Origin: Methylotenera sp965234545
Lineage (GTDB): Bacteria > Pseudomonadota > Gammaproteobacteria > Burkholderiales > Methylophilaceae
Direction of reading: 5' to 3'
Assembly: GCA_965234545.1 (NCBI GenBank)
Contig: OZ248348.1
Span: 1,116,001 to 1,180,000 of the forward strand
Length of the DNA stretch: 64,000 nt
Below, one piece after another: positions 52,266 through 61,444 of this stretch (its first letter is position 1; the number at the start of each line of letters is the position of its first letter). The notes under the pieces were generated by a model. It worked only from the letters and a program-made list of their open reading frames with translations, made no database searches and was not told the origin of the DNA. A program made the translations under genes and the position numbers.

Positions 52266-53690
52266 CTAGCTCACTTTGTTGACTATGTATTGTTTAATGG
52301 CCGCCACATCGAAATCCATCACATCAAATCGTTGCGGCAAGGCTTCTATACCAATTAATGCGCCGGGTCGTTCCGGCACGACGCCTAGCGCCTCGACCAT
52401 GGCATCCTCAAACTTAGCCGGCAAGGCGGTTTCCAAAACCAACATAGGCACTTTGGGGTCACGTCTCTCCAATGCCACTTTCAAACCATCGGCTGTGTGC
52501 GTATCGATGCTAACAGCGTATTTTTTATGCGTGTCGCGTATGGTCTGCATGCGCTGTTGGTGATTGCTGCTGCCGGAAACAAAGCCGTATTCCGCCACCT
52601 TAGCCATCAAAGCATGAATGTCAAAGGCGCCGCCTTGGTCGACACTGGCCCACAATTCGCGCACCTTAGCGCTGTCACGCCCAACAAGATCAAAAATAAA
52701 GCGTTCAAAATTAGAGGCTTTGCTGATGTCCATGGATGGGCTGGAGGTTTGGTAGGTATTAGCCGAGCCGCGTGGTCTATACACGCCGGTTTTAAAGAAC
52801 TCGTCTAACACGTCGTTCTCGTTGGTCGCCACCACCAATTGATCGATGGGCAAGCCCATCATGCGCGCGATGTGGCCGGCACAGACGTTACCAAAATTGC
52901 CCGATGGCACAGAAAAGCTGACTTTTTCGGCGTTACTGCTTGTCACCGCAAAATAGCCTTTGAAGTAGTACACCACTTGCGCGACAATGCGACCCCAGTT
53001 GATGGAGTTAACGGCGCCTATCTTATACTGGGCTTTGAATTGGGCATCATTGGATACCGCTTTAACCATGTCTTGGCAATCATCAAACACGCCATTAACG
53101 GCTATGTTGTGTATGTTTTCGTCTTTTAAACTAAACATTTGCGCCGCTTGGAAACGGCTCATTTTTTTATGCGGCGACAACATAAATACGCTCACGCCTT
53201 TTTTACCGCGCATGGCGTATTCCGCTGCCGAACCAGTATCACCGGAGGTTGCGCCTAAGATATTGGTGGTTTTACCGGTTTTAGCCAGTACGTACTCGAA
53301 TAAATTTCCTAGCAATTGCATGGCCATGTCTTTAAAGGCCAAGGTAGGTCCGTTCGACAAACACAGCAAGTACAGTTGCTCTTCTAGCTTTAAGGTTGGG
53401 GTAATATCGGCGGCGTTTTGGCCTGGACGAGCGTACGCGTAGACATCGGCTCGGTAGGTTTTATCTATGATGGCTTTCAAGTCAGCCGCAGGGATGTCGT
53501 CAATTAAACGGCTTAAAATAGCAAAGGCCAAATCGGCATAATTCATAGCACGCATGGCGCTTAAATCGGCATCGCTAAACTGCGGGTAATGCTCAGGCAA
53601 ATACAAGCCGCCGTCCGGTGCTAGACCACCCAATAATATTTCACTGAAGCTTAATGCAGGTGATAGCCCACGGGTACTGATGTATTTCAT
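52266..53690 (-). CDS. thrC: Threonine synthase
   Basis: ThrC makes threonine from O-phosphohomoserine. The 474-residue protein is the longer class with a PLP lysine in GPTLAFKDMAMQLLGNL. ATSGDTGSAAEYAMRGKKG and SVPSGNFGNVCAGHIA are the phosphate-binding loops. It is preceded by hom with a 61 bp gap that holds a small GGGGT...ACCCC repeat (about 53717-53733). Confidence 0.96.
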   Translation of the reverse strand: MKYISTRGLSPALSFSEILLGGLAPDGGLYLPEHYPQFSDADLSAMRAMNYADLAFAILSRLIDDIPAADLKAIIDKTYRADVYAYARPGQNAADITPTLKLEEQLYLLCLSNGPTLAFKDMAMQLLGNLFEYVLAKTGKTTNILGATSGDTGSAAEYAMRGKKGVSVFMLSPHKKMSRFQAAQMFSLKDENIHNIAVNGVFDDCQDMVKAVSNDAQFKAQYKIGAVNSINWGRIVAQVVYYFKGYFAVTSSNAEKVSFSVPSGNFGNVCAGHIARMMGLPIDQLVVATNENDVLDEFFKTGVYRPRGSANTYQTSSPSMDISKASNFERFIFDLVGRDSAKVRELWASVDQGGAFDIHALMAKVAEYGFVSGSSNHQQRMQTIRDTHKKYAVSIDTHTADGLKVALERRDPKVPMLVLETALPAKFEDAMVEALGVVPERPGALIGIEALPQRFDVMDFDVAAIKQYIVNKVS

Positions 53691-53751
53691 TTAAATCTCT
53701 CAATTTAAGGGGTGATTTAACCCCAGTCGTCACCCAGCCGCCTAGGCCGAT

Positions 53752-55065
53752 TTATTTTCCCAACTCTTCCATACGAATTTTAACCAGCTTACCGACGATG
53801 GCAGGCAGCGCTTCTATTTCGGCGATACCGGCATCCATGTTTTTTTCTTGGGTTAAATGCGTCAAGATCACAATGTCCGCTTCGGTTTCATTGTCAGCCG
53901 GCTCTTTTTGCAACATGGCATCAATGGAAATGTTGCGATCGGCCAAAATTTTGGTCACACCGGCTAACACGCCCGGCTTATCGCTGGCGCGCAAGCGCAA
54001 ATAATAAGCGCTGTGGATGGCGGCTATCGGTAAGATAGGCAAGTCATTAAGCTGACCGGCTTGGAAACCAAGATAAGGCACGCGTTGGGCTGCGCTGGCA
54101 TCCGCCAATCTAGCCACGTCCATCAAATCGGCCACCACCGAACTGGCCGTGGGTTCTGCGCCTGCGCCTGCGCCGTAATACAAGGTTGGGCCAACGGCGT
54201 CGCCTTTAACCACGACCGCATTCATGGCACCGTTGACATTGGCCACCAACCTTTTTTCTGAAATCAGTGTAGGGTGCACGCGCAATTCAACGCCGGCCTC
54301 ACTGCGCTTGGTGATACCCAACAACTTCACACTGTAGCCTAGCTCATGCGCGTACTTAATGTCGGTTTGCTGTAATTTGCTGATGCCTTCGGTGTAGGCC
54401 TGATCGAACTTCATCGGCATACCAAATGCGATTGCCGACATAATGGTCAGCTTATGCGCGGCATCTATGCCCTCCACATCGAATGTGGGGTCGGCTTCGG
54501 CATAGCCTAAGCGTTGCGCTTCACCCAACACATCGATAAATGACAGGCCTTTTTCACGCATTTCACTTAAGATGAAATTGGTCGTGCCATTGATGATGCC
54601 GGCCAACCATTCAATTCGGTTGGCGCCCAAGCCTTCACGCAAGGCTTTTATAATGGGTATGCCACCGGCTACGGCCGCTTCAAAGGCCACCATCACGCCA
54701 CGTGCTTGCGCCGCAGCAAAAATTTCATTGCCGTGCACGGCTAATAAAGCTTTGTTGGCAGTCACCACGTGCTTGCCATTGGCGATGGCTTGCAACACCA
54801 ATTCTTTACTTAAGCTGTAACCACCTATCAACTCAACCACCACGTCCACCGCCGGATTGTTCACCACCGCAAACGCATCGTCTGTTAGCGGCACTTTGCC
54901 GGCAGTCACGCTCTGCGCTAGGGCTAAATTTTTATCGGCCACCTGCACCACATTGATGGCATAACCACTACGACGGGTAATTTCAGCTGCGTTGCGTGTT
55001 AACACGGCATAGGTGCCACCGCCTACCGTACCCAGCCCTAGTATTCCTACATTAAGTTGCTTCAA
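53752..55065 (-). CDS. hom: Homoserine dehydrogenase
   Basis: Hom makes homoserine from aspartate semialdehyde for Thr and Met. The 437-residue monofunctional enzyme has an N-terminal Rossmann domain (VGILGLGTVGGGTYAVL). The catalytic region holds AGIINGTTNFILSEM and GYAEADPTFDVEGIDAAHK. A C-terminal ACT domain (about 355-430, YYLRLRASDKPGVLAGVTK) probably mediates threonine feedback. It overlaps alaA by 4 bp and precedes thrC. Confidence 0.97.
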   Translation of the reverse strand: MKQLNVGILGLGTVGGGTYAVLTRNAAEITRRSGYAINVVQVADKNLALAQSVTAGKVPLTDDAFAVVNNPAVDVVVELIGGYSLSKELVLQAIANGKHVVTANKALLAVHGNEIFAAAQARGVMVAFEAAVAGGIPIIKALREGLGANRIEWLAGIINGTTNFILSEMREKGLSFIDVLGEAQRLGYAEADPTFDVEGIDAAHKLTIMSAIAFGMPMKFDQAYTEGISKLQQTDIKYAHELGYSVKLLGITKRSEAGVELRVHPTLISEKRLVANVNGAMNAVVVKGDAVGPTLYYGAGAGAEPTASSVVADLMDVARLADASAAQRVPYLGFQAGQLNDLPILPIAAIHSAYYLRLRASDKPGVLAGVTKILADRNISIDAMLQKEPADNETEADIVILTHLTQEKNMDAGIAEIEALPAIVGKLVKIRMEELGK

Positions 55066-56321
55066 GCTTTTGCTCCATCTGATTTTGCGTGTTTTTTTCT
55101 GTAGTTTTTCAAAAAGCGGGCGATGCGATGGATCGCTTCGGTCAGGTCATCGACATTGGGTAAAAAGACTACCCGGAAATGATCCGGCGCATGCCAATTA
55201 AATCCAGACCCTTGCACCAATAAGACTTTTTCTTCCAACAACAAATCCAAAATGAATTGTTGGTCATTTTCAATCGGATAAATGGCCGGATCTAAACGAG
55301 GAAACAAATACATGGCGGCGGCTGGCTTACTGCAGGTCACACCAGGGATGGCCGTTAATAATTCGTAGGCCACGTCGCGCTGTTTGCATAAGCGCCCTTC
55401 TGGCGCCACCAAATCGTCTATGCTTTGGTAACCGCCCAGTGCCGTTTGTATGGCCAACTGACCTGGAACGTTGGCGCACAAGCGCATGGAGGCCAGCATA
55501 TTAAGGCCTTCTATGTAATCTTTAGCATGCTGCTTCTCACCGCTTAATATCATCCAGCCGGCACGGTAACCGCAGGTACGGTAATTTTTGGACAAGCCAT
55601 TAAAGGTAACGAATAAGACGTCATCGGCTAAGGACGCGATGGACGTATGGGTGTGACCATCGTAGAGCACTTTGTCGTAAATTTCATCGGCAAAAATAAC
55701 CAAGCCGTGGTGCCTAGCAATCTCTATGATGCCTTGCAATATCGCCGGCGGGTACAATGCGCCCGTTGGGTTATTTGGGTTAATGACCACGATACCGCGG
55801 GTGTTAGCGGTGATTTTGGATTCTATGTCTTTAAGGTCTGGCATCCAACCGCTGGCTTCATCGCACAGGTAATGCCGCGCCGTACCACCGGCCAAGGTCA
55901 CGGCGGCCGTCCACAAAGGGTAATCCGGCATAGGCACTAGCACTTGGTCGCCATTATTTAACAAGCCTTGCATGGCCATCACAATCAGCTCAGACACGCC
56001 GTTACCAATAATGATGTCGTCTACCGTTACGCCTTTAATGTGCTTGGCTTGCGTGCTGTGCATGATGGCTTTGCGTGGTTCAAACAAGCCTTTGCTATCG
56101 GTGTAACCACCGGCTTTAGACATATTGCGTATGACGTCTTGCTGAATTTCTTCAGGCACTTCGAAGCCAAAAGCCGCCGGGTTGCCTATGTTCAACTTGA
56201 TGATGCGCTGGCCTTCTTCTTCCATTTGACGGGCACGCTGCAACACCGGGCCACGTATGTCGTAACAGACGTTGGCCAGCTTATTGGATTTTTCTAATTT
56301 TTTTTGATTGGATGCTTGCAT
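55062..56321 (-). CDS. alaA: Pyridoxal-phosphate aminotransferase (AlaA/AlaT type)
   Basis: This class I aminotransferase probably makes alanine from pyruvate and glutamate. The 419-residue protein has ESSNK-like N-terminal residues, then NIGNPAAFGFEVPEEI and GNGVSELIVMAMQGLL. VVINPNNPTGALYPPAIL and the PLP lysine in FNGLSKNYRTCGYRAGW follow. It heads alaA-hom-thrC, a betaproteobacterial arrangement. Alanine specificity is inferred from the neighbourhood and family. Confidence 0.92.
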   Translation of the reverse strand: MQASNQKKLEKSNKLANVCYDIRGPVLQRARQMEEEGQRIIKLNIGNPAAFGFEVPEEIQQDVIRNMSKAGGYTDSKGLFEPRKAIMHSTQAKHIKGVTVDDIIIGNGVSELIVMAMQGLLNNGDQVLVPMPDYPLWTAAVTLAGGTARHYLCDEASGWMPDLKDIESKITANTRGIVVINPNNPTGALYPPAILQGIIEIARHHGLVIFADEIYDKVLYDGHTHTSIASLADDVLFVTFNGLSKNYRTCGYRAGWMILSGEKQHAKDYIEGLNMLASMRLCANVPGQLAIQTALGGYQSIDDLVAPEGRLCKQRDVAYELLTAIPGVTCSKPAAAMYLFPRLDPAIYPIENDQQFILDLLLEEKVLLVQGSGFNWHAPDHFRVVFLPNVDDLTEAIHRIARFLKNYRKKHAKSDGAKA

Positions 56322-56335
56322 GATGCCAGGCCAGC

Positions 56336-56356
56336 TTATTAATTTTTAATTAATAA
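56336..56356. repeat. AT-only palindrome in the alaA/Mth938 divergent region
   Basis: A 9-base perfect arm pair TTATTAATT/AATTAATAA with a TTT spacer lies 15 bp upstream of alaA, in the 130 bp between alaA and the divergent Mth938-like gene. It could be a regulator site or part of an AT-rich promoter. Confidence 0.5.
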
Positions 56357-56451
56357 AGCACAATAGTTAAAGGCGTTAGTTTACATTAGAATGGCCATTT
56401 GGTTCAATGTAAGCCCGTTAAGAGCGGCACTAATAGAGATCAGCAACGCCC

Positions 56452-56832
56452 ATGAAATTGCACTTAAACACGCAGGCAAACTTAAATTTAATTACCGCCT
56501 ACAGCGAGGCTTACATCGAAATCAATAAGCAGCGTTTTGGCCACAGCCTTATCGTCATGCCAGAACTGTGTTTGCACGATTGGGACGTTAAACACTGCAC
56601 GGAGATTGGGCTTAGCCAGGTCGCTAAGCTGATCGAATTGCACCGCAGCTATAAGATAGAAGTCTTGCTACTGGGCACAGGAGAAAAGCAGCATTTTTTG
56701 ACGGGGGCCCCCTACTTCGCATTAGCGGAAAAAGGCATCGCCATAGAATGCATGAGCACGGCCGCCGCCTGCCGAACCTATAACATTTTGATGAGTGAAG
56801 GCCGGCAAGTCATGGCTGCCTTGATAGTCTAA
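56452..56832 (+). CDS. Mth938-like domain protein (DUF498)
   Basis: This 126-residue protein has the Mth938/DUF498 (NDUFAF3-like) fold. Family features are RFGHSLIVMPELCLHDW, then EVLLLGTGEKQHFL and the C-terminal GIAIECMSTAAACRTYNIL followed by the VMAALIV strand. The bacterial function is unknown; the eukaryotic relative helps complex I assembly. It is divergent from alaA, convergent with the DUF1439 gene and has no partner in an operon. Confidence 0.9.
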   Translation: MKLHLNTQANLNLITAYSEAYIEINKQRFGHSLIVMPELCLHDWDVKHCTEIGLSQVAKLIELHRSYKIEVLLLGTGEKQHFLTGAPYFALAEKGIAIECMSTAAACRTYNILMSEGRQVMAALIV

Positions 56833-56845
56833 AACGACTAATTAT

Positions 56846-57400
56846 TTATGGCTGGCTGATGCGGCCAAAGGTAATCTGCAAACCGCGATCGTTAATTTGC
56901 ATGGCTTTGACTTGGTAGTAATCGGCGCCAAATTTCAAATCTTGCTGCTTGAAGGTATATAGACTGACGCCATTTAATTTTTCCGCAGCCAAGTTTTGTG
57001 CCACCACGTTGGCAAATTCCATGTGACTAGTCTTCTCGCCGTCTAAACTAAGCTGATCCACTTCCACCTCGTTTAACACAATGGCATTCGCCACGGCGTC
57101 AAATTGCAACTCGCCCGAGACCATGACCTTGCCGCTATAGGCTTTACCGCTTGGGGTATGCTTGAGCTTCACATCAAAACGGGTTTCCATGCGACCGTTT
57201 TTTTGCTCAAACCTAACCACGGGATTGAGCAAAAAAACTTGAAAGACTTTGAGCAGGGGAATGGGCGCGGTAAAACGCTCGTTTATTTTTTTCTGAACTT
57301 GCTGTGGACTTAGCTGATAAGTGCGCTCTGGCAAACTAACGCAGGCCACCAGCAGGCTGGCGGCCAGTAAAACAAAAGCGTAACAGCGCGTTATCCCCAC
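56846..57400 (-). CDS. DUF1439 family lipoprotein
   Basis: This exported 184-residue protein has a lipoprotein signal (FVLLAASLLVACVSLPE, lipobox LVAC). A DUF1439 domain starts with RTYQLSPQQVQKKINERF. The family (E. coli YceB) has a lipid-binding-like fold and unknown function. It lies 16 bp downstream of fabB on the same strand, so it may be expressed with the unsaturated fatty-acid genes. Envelope lipid work would fit, but this is inference. Confidence 0.88.
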   Translation of the reverse strand: MGITRCYAFVLLAASLLVACVSLPERTYQLSPQQVQKKINERFTAPIPLLKVFQVFLLNPVVRFEQKNGRMETRFDVKLKHTPSGKAYSGKVMVSGELQFDAVANAIVLNEVEVDQLSLDGEKTSHMEFANVVAQNLAAEKLNGVSLYTFKQQDLKFGADYYQVKAMQINDRGLQITFGRISQP

Positions 57401-57416
57401 TTAAGCTTGCGCTTAA

Positions 57417-58649
57417 CTACAGATTTTTAGTGGATAAGGTCAGCGTGGCGTTGGTGCCGCCAAAACCAAAGCTATTGGACAAAGCCGTCTCTATTTTGAC
57501 GTTGTCTAGTCGGCTGCGCACAATGTTCAAGCCCTCGGCCGCTTCGTCCAGCGTCTCAATATTAGCCGATGCCGCAATAAAGTTATGTCGCATCATAAGC
57601 AAAGTGTAAATCGCCTCATTGACCCCTGCTGCGCCAAGCGCATGGCCAGACAAGGATTTTGTGGAGGCGATGGCTGGTTGTTGATTTAAGCCATTTTCGC
57701 CGAATACTTCGCGTATCGCTTCCAACTCTTTGGTGTCACCCACCGGCGTACTGGTGCCGTGGGTATTGATGTAATCAATTTTACTGTCCACGCCTTGTAA
57801 GGCTTGGCGCATACAACGCACCGCGCCTTCGCCACTGGGTGCGACCATGTCGTAACCGTCCGATGTGGCGCCGTAACCGACCACTTCAGCAATAATGCGG
57901 GCACCACGGGCTTTAGCATGCTCGTACTCTTCCAGCACCAATATGCCACCGCCGCCAGAAATAACAAAACCATCACGATTGGCATCGTAAGTACGCGAGG
58001 CTTTATCCGGGGTCTCGTTATACTTGCTGCTTAATGCGCCCATGGCATCAAATAAGAAAGACATAGTCCAATGCTCTTCCTCACCACCGCCGGCAAACAC
58101 GATGTCTTGCTTACCCAATTGTATTTGCTCAACGCCGGCGCCTATGCAATGCGCACTGGTGGAACAGGCTGAACTGATGCCGTAATTCACGCCTTTTATT
58201 TTAGCGCCCGTGGCCAAGCAAGCCGCAATGCCGCTAGACATGGTTTTGGTCACCATGTAAGGCCCCACGCGACGTATGCCTTTTTCACGCAAGGTGTCGG
58301 TGGCTTCTAGCATGCTTTCGGTGGAGGTGCCGCCCGCGCCGACGATTAAACCGGTGCGGACGTTGGAGACCAAGTCTTCTGGTAGATTGGCATCGGCAAT
58401 CGCCTCTTGCATGGCCAACCATGCATAGGCATGCCCTTTGGCCATAAAGCGCAATAATTTGCGATCGATCAATTCGTCTAAATTGAGGTTTTTGATTGAG
58501 CCTGCGACGTTAGAGCGCAGGCCATTGTCTGCATACTCTTGTTGAAAAGTGATGCCAGATTTACCATTTTTCAGGCTATCTAAAACTTCCGATTGATTGT
58601 TTCCTAAACTAGAAACAATCCCCATCCCCGTAACTACGACACGACGCAT
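57417..58649 (-). CDS. fabB: 3-oxoacyl-ACP synthase I (FabB)
   Basis: FabB extends acyl chains and is needed for unsaturated fatty acids. The 410-residue protein has the catalytic Cys in YGISSACSTSAHCIG. The two histidines are in INTHGTSTPVGDTKE and TKSLSGHALGAAGVNEAI. Its position 43 bp after fabA marks it as the FabB rather than the FabF type. The fabA-fabB pair shows anaerobic-type unsaturated fatty-acid synthesis. Confidence 0.95.
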   Translation of the reverse strand: MRRVVVTGMGIVSSLGNNQSEVLDSLKNGKSGITFQQEYADNGLRSNVAGSIKNLNLDELIDRKLLRFMAKGHAYAWLAMQEAIADANLPEDLVSNVRTGLIVGAGGTSTESMLEATDTLREKGIRRVGPYMVTKTMSSGIAACLATGAKIKGVNYGISSACSTSAHCIGAGVEQIQLGKQDIVFAGGGEEEHWTMSFLFDAMGALSSKYNETPDKASRTYDANRDGFVISGGGGILVLEEYEHAKARGARIIAEVVGYGATSDGYDMVAPSGEGAVRCMRQALQGVDSKIDYINTHGTSTPVGDTKELEAIREVFGENGLNQQPAIASTKSLSGHALGAAGVNEAIYTLLMMRHNFIAASANIETLDEAAEGLNIVRSRLDNVKIETALSNSFGFGGTNATLTLSTKNL

Positions 58650-58692
58650 CTCGCGCTCCCTTAAACTCTTTTTTTATTATTGAACGGGTGAA

Positions 58693-59208
58693 TTAAAAAT
58701 TATCCGTCCTGGTAAACAATCCCACACGCAAATCACTGGCCGCGTAAATTTCACGGCCATCTAAACTCATGGTGGCATCGGCCACACCCATCACCAATTT
58801 ACGCATAATCACGCGCTTCAAATCGATAGTGTAGGTTGCCATTTTAGCACTAGGCAAGACCTGGCCAGTAAATTTCACCTCGCCAGCTCCCAAGGCACGG
58901 CCGCGACCAGGGCCCCCTGCCCATCCTAAATAAAACCCAACCAATTGCCACATCGCATCCAAACCTAAGCAACCAGGCATCACCGGGTCACCGGTGAAAT
59001 GGCACTCAAAAAACCATAAATCCGGATTGATATCCAGTTCAGCAATGATTTGACCGTTGCCATACTTGCCACCGTCTTCGGTAATCGACACAATACGGTC
59101 AAACATCAACATGGGCGGCAATGGCAGTTGCGCATTGCCGGCACCAAACATCTCACCACGGCCGCATTTAAGCAATTCTTCTTTGGTAAAGCTATTTTGT
59201 TTTGTCAT
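58693..59208 (-). CDS. fabA: 3-hydroxydecanoyl-ACP dehydratase/isomerase FabA
   Basis: FabA dehydrates 3-hydroxydecanoyl-ACP and isomerises the double bond, starting unsaturated fatty acids. The 171-residue protein matches E. coli FabA in length. The active-site His and Asp lie in CHFTGDPVMPGCLGLDAM. GRGEMFGAGNAQLPLPPML is present near the N-terminus. It is the first gene of the fabA-fabB-DUF1439 run, divergent from moxR across 327 bp. Confidence 0.96.
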   Translation of the reverse strand: MTKQNSFTKEELLKCGRGEMFGAGNAQLPLPPMLMFDRIVSITEDGGKYGNGQIIAELDINPDLWFFECHFTGDPVMPGCLGLDAMWQLVGFYLGWAGGPGRGRALGAGEVKFTGQVLPSAKMATYTIDLKRVIMRKLVMGVADATMSLDGREIYAASDLRVGLFTRTDNF

Positions 59209-59535
59209 TATTTTTTATGTAGGGCAAAGTTATAGTGTTTGAAAAAGCCACAAATTTTATACCTGCGGCGCGCCTATGGAATTATCCACTATTTTCATCC
59301 AATATGCTTCATTCTGGATAGCCCCAAACAGCTTTCCAGTGGAATATTTTCCTACCGTCCTACAAATCCAAGAAAAATATACTAGTCTGTATACACATAC
59401 TATATTTTGGTTTATATTAACGGTGCTTTTTTAGTGATCAAGTTGCAACTGGACCATACCCAAGTCCAGGCAAAACCAGTAGACTGGTCACATTATGTTA
59501 CAAATCTTAACAAATCACTTACAGGGACACCTTAA
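59209..59535. promoter_or_regulatory. fabA/moxR intergenic region with two dyads
   Basis: No gene is supported in these 327 bp. Near the moxR side are two operator-like inverted repeats. CTGGAC/GTCCAG (59449-59454 and 59464-59469) is flanked by TTGC/GCAA. ACCAGT-AG-ACTGGT (59475-59488) is a perfect 6-base arm pair. They lie 48-87 bp before the moxR ATG. A TATAAC hexamer on the minus strand (59229-59234) could be the fabA -10. The middle is AT-rich (TATACTAGTCTGTATACA). Confidence 0.5.
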
Positions 59536-60552
59536 ATGAGCGACACACAACTAGCCGACTGGCGCAACCACGCCCTCACCTTAGAATCCGAAGTTAACAA
59601 AGTGGTTGTGGGTCAAGAAACCCCTGTGCGATTGATCACCACGTCGATTTTTGCCCGCGGCCACGTATTGCTAGAAGGTGACGTAGGGGTAGGTAAAACG
59701 ACCCTGTTGCGCGCGTTTTCTCGCGGCATAGGTGGCGCTTACCAGCGTATTGAAGGCACCATAGACTTGATGCCTAACGACTTGGTTTACCATACCTACT
59801 TAGGGGAAGACGGCAAACCGCACGTTAGCGCCGGACCCTTGCTGATGTCGGGTGAGAATTTATCGATCTTTTTCTTTAACGAAATTAACCGCGCACGCCC
59901 ACAAGTCCATTCATTGCTGCTAAGGGTGATGGCGGAACGTTCACTCACGGCCTTCAATAAAGAACATTACTTCCCACACATGTTGGTGTTTGCCGACCGC
60001 AACCAAGTTGAAAAAGAAGAAACCTTTGATATCCCGTCTGCGGCTCGCGATCGCTTCATGATGGAAATCCCCATTGCCGTGCCATCCGATCCAGCCATAT
60101 TGGAATCCCTGGTCTTCGATACGCGTTACCACGACGTCGACGCCTTGGTAGGCAAAGTGCCGGTGGATTTGCTGCAATTTGATCAACTTAACGGCTTTGC
60201 CGCGACACTGCAAAACAGCATCAGCGCCAGCCCAACTCTACGCCATTACGTCTTGGATTTATGGCGCGCAACCAAAACGCCCACTGACTTTGGCGTGAAA
60301 ATTGCTGGCGTGGACATGAACCGCTTGGTGCTATCTGGCGCCAGCCCACGCGGCATGGGCATGGTCTTGCGGGCCGCCCGGGTCAACGCTTGGTTGAACA
60401 ATCGCAATGCGGTATTGCCAGAAGACGTTCATGCTGTGTTTCATTCCACTGTGGCCCATCGCTTGGTATTTAGCCCGGTTTACGAAATGCGTCGCACGGA
60501 AATTGCTAGAGAAATGCTTAGCGGCATCATCAACGCGATTGCCACGCCTTAA
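59536..60552 (+). CDS. mxaR: MoxR-family AAA+ ATPase of the methanol dehydrogenase accessory cluster (MxaR)
   Basis: MoxR ATPases act as chaperones that help assemble metal or cofactor enzymes; MxaR belongs to the methanol dehydrogenase cluster. The 338-residue protein has Walker A (EGDVGVGKTTLLRAF) and the MoxR lid domain (FGVKIAGVDMNRLVLSGAS, SPRGMGMVLRAARVNAWL). Walker B reads IFFFNEINRARPQ, with Asn where MoxR proteins usually have Asp. The sensor-1 region (FADRNQVEKEETFDIP) differs from the usual ATQNPxE. It is followed by a DUF58 gene, as in all MoxR systems. Confidence 0.92.
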   Translation: MSDTQLADWRNHALTLESEVNKVVVGQETPVRLITTSIFARGHVLLEGDVGVGKTTLLRAFSRGIGGAYQRIEGTIDLMPNDLVYHTYLGEDGKPHVSAGPLLMSGENLSIFFFNEINRARPQVHSLLLRVMAERSLTAFNKEHYFPHMLVFADRNQVEKEETFDIPSAARDRFMMEIPIAVPSDPAILESLVFDTRYHDVDALVGKVPVDLLQFDQLNGFAATLQNSISASPTLRHYVLDLWRATKTPTDFGVKIAGVDMNRLVLSGASPRGMGMVLRAARVNAWLNNRNAVLPEDVHAVFHSTVAHRLVFSPVYEMRRTEIAREMLSGIINAIATP

Positions 60553-60576
60553 GCTAGCATCATCAGCGGCCATCTA

Positions 60577-61440
60577 ATGTCTGAACAGCACATCAAAGAG
60601 TTTAGCTACCACATCGGCTGGCGCTCCCACTCGCGTCGTCCTGGTCGCCATAAAAGCAACCAACGCGGCATGGGCATGGAGTTTCGTGGTCACACCACGT
60701 TGTTGGCCTACCCGGATCCTAGACGCATAGACATCAGGCAGACTATACGCGACCCATTGGAGCAAATCCATGTGCGCTTGTTTAACCAAAAAAGCGTCAC
60801 CCCGGTGTTTGTCTTGTGCGACCTATCCGGCTCCATGCAATACGGCGCCAAACAAAAAAAATTAGCCGTGGCGGCTGACATAGCTCAATCGGTTGCCCAA
60901 TCGGCTACCCGTAATCGCGACTTGGTCGGCTTCATAGGCTTTGATGACGTGGTTAGGGAAGATTGGCTGTGCACGCTATCCGCCAGGCCACATAGCACTG
61001 TGGAAATGGCAGAAAACCTGCGTGATTACCAAGCCGCCGAAGTGGGCAGCCGCGGCGTCATCGACACCGTTCGTTTATTGCCTCGTGAACGTTCGCTGAT
61101 TTTCATGGTGTCCGACTTTCACATGCCCATCAGCGATTTAGAAGAATCCCTGGTATTAATGCAACGCCACCATATTGTCCCAGTGGTTTTATGGGACTCC
61201 ACTGAATACACGGATTTACCAGAATTTGGCATCACCAATGTCACCGACCCTGAAACCGGTGCCAAGCGCACGCTGTTTTTGCGCAAAGCTTACCGCGAGC
61301 AAATATTGCAAAGCTTTGCTGAGCGCCGCGAACTCATCAAATCCTTGTTTTCGCGCTACGACATGGAGCCTTTTTTTGTGGAAAACCACTTTGATGCCGA
61401 TTTACTTACCGACTATTTCCACCAGTACGTGGCAGCCTAA
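60577..61440 (+). CDS. mxaS: DUF58 protein MxaS
   Basis: MxaS is the DUF58 partner of MxaR, needed for an active methanol dehydrogenase in model methylotrophs. The 287-residue protein has the DUF58 start (HIGWRSHSRRPGRHKSN, GMGMEFRGHTTLLAYPDPR). A vWA-like core with a MIDAS sequence follows (FVLCDLSGSMQYGAKQKKL). No membrane helix is obvious. It lies 24 bp after mxaR and 4 bp before mxaA, so translation is coupled. Confidence 0.92.
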   Translation: MSEQHIKEFSYHIGWRSHSRRPGRHKSNQRGMGMEFRGHTTLLAYPDPRRIDIRQTIRDPLEQIHVRLFNQKSVTPVFVLCDLSGSMQYGAKQKKLAVAADIAQSVAQSATRNRDLVGFIGFDDVVREDWLCTLSARPHSTVEMAENLRDYQAAEVGSRGVIDTVRLLPRERSLIFMVSDFHMPISDLEESLVLMQRHHIVPVVLWDSTEYTDLPEFGITNVTDPETGAKRTLFLRKAYREQILQSFAERRELIKSLFSRYDMEPFFVENHFDADLLTDYFHQYVAA

Positions 61441-61444
61441 ATTA

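Noticed and set aside
61175..61444. Upstream extension of the mxaA reading frame
   Set aside because: It lies within mxaS, and the signal peptide begins only at 61445-61457.
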